A DNA stretch of 10,048 nucleotides, from assembly GCA_937876095.1 (NCBI GenBank), contig CALFIE010000041.1:1-10048 (forward strand), in the 5' to 3' direction. This stretch comes from an uncultured Flavobacteriales bacterium. Lineage in GTDB: Bacteria; Bacteroidota; Bacteroidia; Flavobacteriales; Weeksellaceae. Positions 6,715 through 10,048 of this stretch are shown here, piece after piece. Numbering within the stretch: the stretch's first letter is position 1; every line of letters starts with the position of its first letter. The translations under genes and the position numbers were made by a program. The notes beneath the pieces are model-generated. The model did no database searches and was not told where the DNA came from. It saw nothing but the letters and a program-made list of their open reading frames with translations.

Positions 6715-6737
6715 GGTTCAAAATTCAAGGTTCAAAG
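6710..6737. repeat. 14-base tandem repeat across the rarA start
   Basis: Two copies of TTCAAGGTTCAAAA (6710-6723 and 6724-6737; the last base of the second differs) lie head to tail, followed by a partial TTCAA at 6741-6745. The repeat overlaps the first codons of rarA and is itself built of the short motif TTCAA. Confidence 0.75.
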
Positions 6738-6759
6738 TTGTTCAATATTATTGAAAAAT

Positions 6760-6767
6760 CAAAGTTA
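6760..6767 (-). promoter_or_regulatory. Candidate -7 element for rarA
   Basis: TAACTTTG on the minus strand matches TAnnTTTG exactly and equals the -7 element of the protease promoter. A start near 6753 would leave a leader of about 40 bases before the TTG start codon at 6714. No clear -33 TTG was seen. Confidence 0.45.
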
Positions 6768-6815
6768 ATAAATCTTAAATTTTAAAAATGAAATCCATTT
6801 TTTCAAATTAATAAC

Positions 6816-6823
6816 TATTTTTG
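6816..6823 (+). promoter_or_regulatory. Candidate -7 element for yidD
   Basis: TATTTTTG matches TAnnTTTG. Transcription would start about seven bases later, at or beside the TTG start codon at 6831, implying a leaderless or nearly leaderless mRNA. No TTG is visible at the -33 distance. Confidence 0.45.
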
Positions 6824-6830
6824 CACTACT

Positions 6831-7073
6831 TTGAAACTTACATTCAACAAAATCGTCACATTCCCTTTGGTAATTTTCATCAAATTTTACCAATGGTTTA
6901 TTTCGCCTCTACTTCCAAAAAATTGTAGATACGAACCAACTTGCTCTCATTATATGGTAGAAGCATTGAAAGTTCATGGCATTTTCAAAGGATTTTGGTT
7001 GGGTGCGAAACGCATATCACGCTGTCATCCATGGGGAGGATTTGGTGATGATCCTGTTCCTCCAAAAATTTAG
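6831..7073 (+). CDS. yidD: Membrane protein insertion efficiency factor YidD
   Basis: An 80-residue YidD protein, a small membrane-associated factor that helps YidC-dependent insertion of inner-membrane proteins. It shows the family pattern: a hydrophobic or amphipathic N-terminal helix, FYQWFISPLLPKNCRYEPTCSHY (residues 19-41), and RCHPWGGFGDDPVP near the end. Length is normal. The start is TTG at 6831: the nearest upstream in-frame stop is at 6789 with no ATG between, and the first internal ATG (residue 42) would delete half the domain. It is divergent from rarA and 83 bases upstream of lgt on the same strand. It usually lies near rpmH/rnpA/yidC, but here none of these is seen. Confidence 0.93.
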   Translation: MKLTFNKIVTFPLVIFIKFYQWFISPLLPKNCRYEPTCSHYMVEALKVHGIFKGFWLGAKRISRCHPWGGFGDDPVPPKI

Positions 7074-7156
7074 TTCATTTTTCAATAAAAAAAATGACGA
7101 TTTCATGTAACATTTACCAAATTATGCTACTAAATAATAAATAAAATCTATTACTC

Positions 7157-8434
7157 ATGATTAATAGTCTCCTAAAAATCTGGATGCTTTTGCTTTCATT
7201 TTTTGTACAGTGTTTATTTGCTCAAAATTATTCCACAGATTCATCTGATGGTACTTTGGTGGTAAATTCTGAGAAAATTCCTGTGAAAATCTGGGCTTCT
7301 ACTAGAGCTAGTACCTTCAAAGACTTTGCCAATAAATCTGGAATCAATTCCCTAGTCATCATTAATCAAGAAAATATTGAAAAAACTGAAGATGCAGAGT
7401 ATAACAAGTATTTGCAAGAAATATTTGATGATTATAAAGCACACTCTTTTCAATTTCTTGATAAAAATTTCAAACCTTCTGATGTAGAGGTAACTTTGGA
7501 TAATGTTTCTGCGTTCAAATATTTAATAAAATCTGAAAAAAAAATCACTTCTAGAGACCAAGTGAAACTAGAAACAGAGTTCAAAATTTGGGATCCATCT
7601 AAAGGAATCAAATTGGGACCTGTTACATTACATTTTTATAGTTTGATGTTTATTTTTGCTTTTGGTTTGGGTTATATTATAATGACTTACATCTACAAAA
7701 TAGATCGAGTAAATGTAAATTATGTAGAGCCATTTTTTACTTGGACTTTACTCGGAACCATCTTTGGTGCAAGATTAGGACACGTAATTTTTTATCAGCC
7801 AGAACTATTCAGAGAAGATTTTTGGAGTGTTTTTCTACCAATTTCTACAAAAAATGGATTTCATTTTACTGGATTTTCTGGATTGGCAAGTCACGGTGCA
7901 ACCATTGCAGTTATTTTCACAACGCTCTATTATTCCTTAAAAATCATCAAAAAAAATCCACTTTGGGTATTTGATAGAATTGGGATTCCTGTAGCTTTAG
8001 GTGGTGCTTTTGTAAGAATGGGGAATTTTTTTAATTCAGAAATTATTGGTAAACCTATTGCAGCAGATTCACCATTTGCAATTCTTTTTCCACAAATGAG
8101 CGATGAGTACGGATTGACTGTTCCGCGCTATCCTACTCAACTTTTCGAAGCATTTGGATATTTTTGTTTATTTATTTTGCTTTGGGTTTTGTACAGATAT
8201 ACCACCAAAAAGTACCAACAAGGTTGGCTTTTTGGTCTATTTTTCGCCATACTTTGGTCAATCAGATTTTTTGTAGAGTTTCTGAAGGAACCACAAGGTT
8301 TAGAAAAAATTCATTTGGGTGATTTGAATACAGGTCAAGTACTTTCGATTCCATTCATCGTAGCAGGAATTGTTTTGATGTTTATTTCACCGAAATTCAA
8401 AATCACACCAGAAGAAAATGCAAAACCAGATTAA
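7157..8434 (+). CDS. lgt: Prolipoprotein diacylglyceryl transferase with exported N-terminal extension
   Basis: Lgt transfers diacylglycerol from phosphatidylglycerol to the lipobox Cys of prolipoproteins in the cytoplasmic membrane. The Lgt part begins near residue 143 (IWDPSKGIKLGPVTLHFYSLMF) and has the expected key positions: His246 in SHG, Arg287, Asn290 and Glu295 in VRMGNFFNSE, Arg370 and Glu374 in RFFVEFLKEPQ, and NTGQVLSIP (391-399). Val286 replaces the usual Gly of the signature. Several hydrophobic segments span 157-412. Unusually, residues 1-22 form a signal peptide (ending LFAQ) followed by about 120 hydrophilic residues of no family I recognise. No ATG lies between residues 11 and 163, so the extension is part of the gene. 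Lgt has a periplasmic N-terminus, so an exported extension fits its topology. It may be co-transcribed with yidD. Enzyme call firm; extension function unknown. Confidence 0.92.
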   Translation: MINSLLKIWMLLLSFFVQCLFAQNYSTDSSDGTLVVNSEKIPVKIWASTRASTFKDFANKSGINSLVIINQENIEKTEDAEYNKYLQEIFDDYKAHSFQFLDKNFKPSDVEVTLDNVSAFKYLIKSEKKITSRDQVKLETEFKIWDPSKGIKLGPVTLHFYSLMFIFAFGLGYIIMTYIYKIDRVNVNYVEPFFTWTLLGTIFGARLGHVIFYQPELFREDFWSVFLPISTKNGFHFTGFSGLASHGATIAVIFTTLYYSLKIIKKNPLWVFDRIGIPVALGGAFVRMGNFFNSEIIGKPIAADSPFAILFPQMSDEYGLTVPRYPTQLFEAFGYFCLFILLWVLYRYTTKKYQQGWLFGLFFAILWSIRFFVEFLKEPQGLEKIHLGDLNTGQVLSIPFIVAGIVLMFISPKFKITPEENAKPD

Positions 8435-8449
8435 TTTTTGAAAATCTAT

Positions 8450-8496
8450 AAAAAGAAAGATTGATTTTTTTGTTAAAGAAATCAATCTTTCTTTTT
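8450..8496. terminator. Bidirectional terminator between lgt and nnr
   Basis: Perfect 18-base arms AAAAAGAAAGATTGATTT (8450-8467) and AAATCAATCTTTCTTTTT (8479-8496) surround an 11-base loop. The A-rich outer left arm and T-rich outer right arm suit termination in both directions. The nnr stop codon begins at the next base (8497). Confidence 0.88.
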
Positions 8497-9990
8497 CTAT
8501 ATGGTTTTAAAAACTTCACCCAAATTTTTAATTAAATCAGAAGGAAGCATTGCTTCTTTTGATAGTATTTTAGCTGCCATATCACCTGCTTTACCATGAA
8601 GCCAAACTCCGAAAATTGCTGCGTTTTTTGGGGAATATTTTTGAGCCAAAAGTGAGGTAATTATCCCCAACAAAACATCACCACTTCCTCCTTTTGCCAT
8701 ACCAGAATTCCCTGTAATATTATAAAAAACTTTTTTTTCGGGTGTTATTATCTGAGTATGGTGATCTTTCAATACTATATAAATTTGTAACTCTTTAGCT
8801 TTTTCTTTTGCTAATTCTAACCTATCAAAAGAGTTACTAGTTTTACCAAAAAGTCGCTCAAATTCTTTGAGATGTGGCGTTATAATTGAGTTTTTCGGAA
8901 TTAGTTTTAAATTCTTTGGACTTTTCGCGAGTAAATTCAATGCATCTGCATCTAAAACCAAAGCATCTTTATATGTTTTTAAAAAATTTAGAAAAGATTT
9001 TTCCGTTTCAGGATTGGTTCCCAAACCTGGTCCAATTCCGCAGGTAAAATTATTTTCAAATTCAAAATTATTAATAAAATCTTCACCACCATTTAGAAAT
9101 ATAGCTTCTGGACAGGTTGTCTGTAAAATCTGATAACCACATTTTGGTGCAAGTGCATATGTAAGTCCACTTCCTGATTTTAGAGCGGATTTTACTGCTA
9201 AAACTGAAGCTCCCATTTTCCCAAAATTTCCTGCTATGATACACGTTTTCCCAAAATTTCCTTTGTGAGAAAATTCATTTCTTGGTTTGTAAATTCCTGA
9301 AATTAAATTTTCATCTATAATAAAATTGTCAGTAGAAGTTTCAGCATTGTATTTTTGACTTAAGCCAATATCTAAAATATGAATTTCTCCACAAAATTTC
9401 CCTGTTTCTTCATGCAGAAATGTTTTTTTATAACTTTGAAAACTCAATGTAAAATCCGAGTTAAAAACTGTTGAATTTTCTAATAAATTCTCATCAACTA
9501 ATAAACCAGATGGAATGTCTATAGAAATTTTTGGACAAGAATAAGAATTTAAAAGTTGTACTAATTTTTCATATTTTCCTTCTAATTTTTTTTTCAATCC
9601 TGTCCCAAAAAGCGCATCAATTATGACAAAATTACCATTAAATGAATTTTTATTTATTTCATCAAAATCAAATATTTCAATTCCTGAAACATTCATGATT
9701 CTCTCGAAATTAATTCTAGTATCTTCTGTTTGTTTTTCTTTAGATTTATCAACATAAACATCAATATCAAATCCTTTTTGATACAACAATCTAGCTATTG
9801 CAAATCCATTACCACCATTATTACCATTTCCACAAAAAATTAAAAATTTTGGATGTTTTTGAAATTTTTTAACTAAAAAATCAACGCATTTAATAGCGGC
9901 ATTTTCCATCAAGATGATAGATGAAATAGAATCATTTTTTATTGTAAATTGATCCCAATTTCGAATTTGTTTTATTGAGTAGACATTCAT
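8497..9990 (-). CDS. nnr: Bifunctional NAD(P)H-hydrate epimerase / ADP-dependent NAD(P)H-hydrate dehydratase
   Basis: A 497-residue two-domain enzyme of nicotinamide cofactor repair. The N-terminal YjeF-type epimerase (NnrE, about residues 1-215) interconverts the R and S forms of hydrated NAD(P)H; the C-terminal kinase-fold dehydratase (NnrD, about 225-497) converts the S form back to NAD(P)H using ADP. Epimerase motifs: GNGNNGGNG (54-62), DALFGTG (125-131), DIPSG (158-162). Dehydratase motifs: HKGNFGK (242-248), GIGPGLG (318-324), DADALNLLA (347-355), TPHLKEFERL (371-380), GNSGMAKGGSGD (427-438), where Asp438 is the likely catalytic base. The frame could extend upstream to a TTG at 10038, but ATG 9990 directly precedes the conserved opening VYSIKQIRNWDQ and is preferred. 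It converges on lgt with a shared terminator. Function call firm. Confidence 0.95.
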   Translation of the reverse strand: MNVYSIKQIRNWDQFTIKNDSISSIILMENAAIKCVDFLVKKFQKHPKFLIFCGNGNNGGNGFAIARLLYQKGFDIDVYVDKSKEKQTEDTRINFERIMNVSGIEIFDFDEINKNSFNGNFVIIDALFGTGLKKKLEGKYEKLVQLLNSYSCPKISIDIPSGLLVDENLLENSTVFNSDFTLSFQSYKKTFLHEETGKFCGEIHILDIGLSQKYNAETSTDNFIIDENLISGIYKPRNEFSHKGNFGKTCIIAGNFGKMGASVLAVKSALKSGSGLTYALAPKCGYQILQTTCPEAIFLNGGEDFINNFEFENNFTCGIGPGLGTNPETEKSFLNFLKTYKDALVLDADALNLLAKSPKNLKLIPKNSIITPHLKEFERLFGKTSNSFDRLELAKEKAKELQIYIVLKDHHTQIITPEKKVFYNITGNSGMAKGGSGDVLLGIITSLLAQKYSPKNAAIFGVWLHGKAGDMAAKILSKEAMLPSDLIKNLGEVFKTI

Positions 9991-10048
9991 AACTAAATTA
10001 TTTAATAATATTACTAATTCACAAGACGAACAATGCAAATATCACACC

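Noticed and set aside
9991..10038. Upstream extension of nnr to TTG 10038
   Set aside because: The 16 added residues have no counterpart I know in the family, and ATG 9990 directly precedes the conserved N-terminal sequence.

Overview
The window looks like chromosomal DNA from a low-GC member of the Bacteroidota, most likely Flavobacteriales close to the Chryseobacterium group. The reasons are the AT-rich sequence, several matches to the Bacteroidota promoter -7 element TAnnTTTG, very short AT-rich leaders without Shine-Dalgarno sites, and the protein families present (BBP2-type porin, flavobacterial S8 lipoprotein protease, SCO1/YHS pair). The genus is an inference. No RNA gene, CRISPR array or intact mobile element was seen.

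Left part (1-3188, + strand): two tandem copies of an S8 subtilisin-like protease gene. The first is cut by the window edge; the second is complete, has a good promoter and encodes a lipoprotein. Both are followed by nearly the same hairpin terminator. Just beyond the first terminator lie short degraded pieces of an SCO1-family gene and of a porin gene. They have the same order and strand as the intact SCO1 and porin genes beyond the second protease copy. The simplest reading is that a whole block (protease, terminator, SCO1, YHS, porin) was duplicated in tandem, and the SCO1-to-porin part of one copy then decayed. About 500 bases (1111-1616) before the second protease remain unexplained.

Middle part (3270-6714, - strand): transcribed leftward are rarA (replication-fork maintenance ATPase), an outer-membrane beta-barrel porin, a small YHS-domain lipoprotein and an SCO1/SenC copper protein. 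The last two are 11 bases apart and probably co-transcribed. They suggest copper handling and cytochrome oxidase assembly in the envelope. sco1 converges on the second protease gene, and its stop codon sits inside the shared terminator.

Right part: yidD diverges from rarA and is followed by lgt, both envelope-biogenesis genes (membrane protein insertion; lipoprotein lipidation). Lgt carries an unusual exported N-terminal region of about 120 residues. A strong bidirectional hairpin separates lgt from a convergent, bifunctional NAD(P)H-hydrate repair gene (nnr). The Lgt product would be needed to lipidate the protease and the YHS protein predicted here.

Most of the window is ordinary core genome. 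The parts worth a second look are the duplicated and partly erased block, the altered oxyanion-hole position in both proteases, the extended Lgt, and the paired TTG starts of rarA and yidD.
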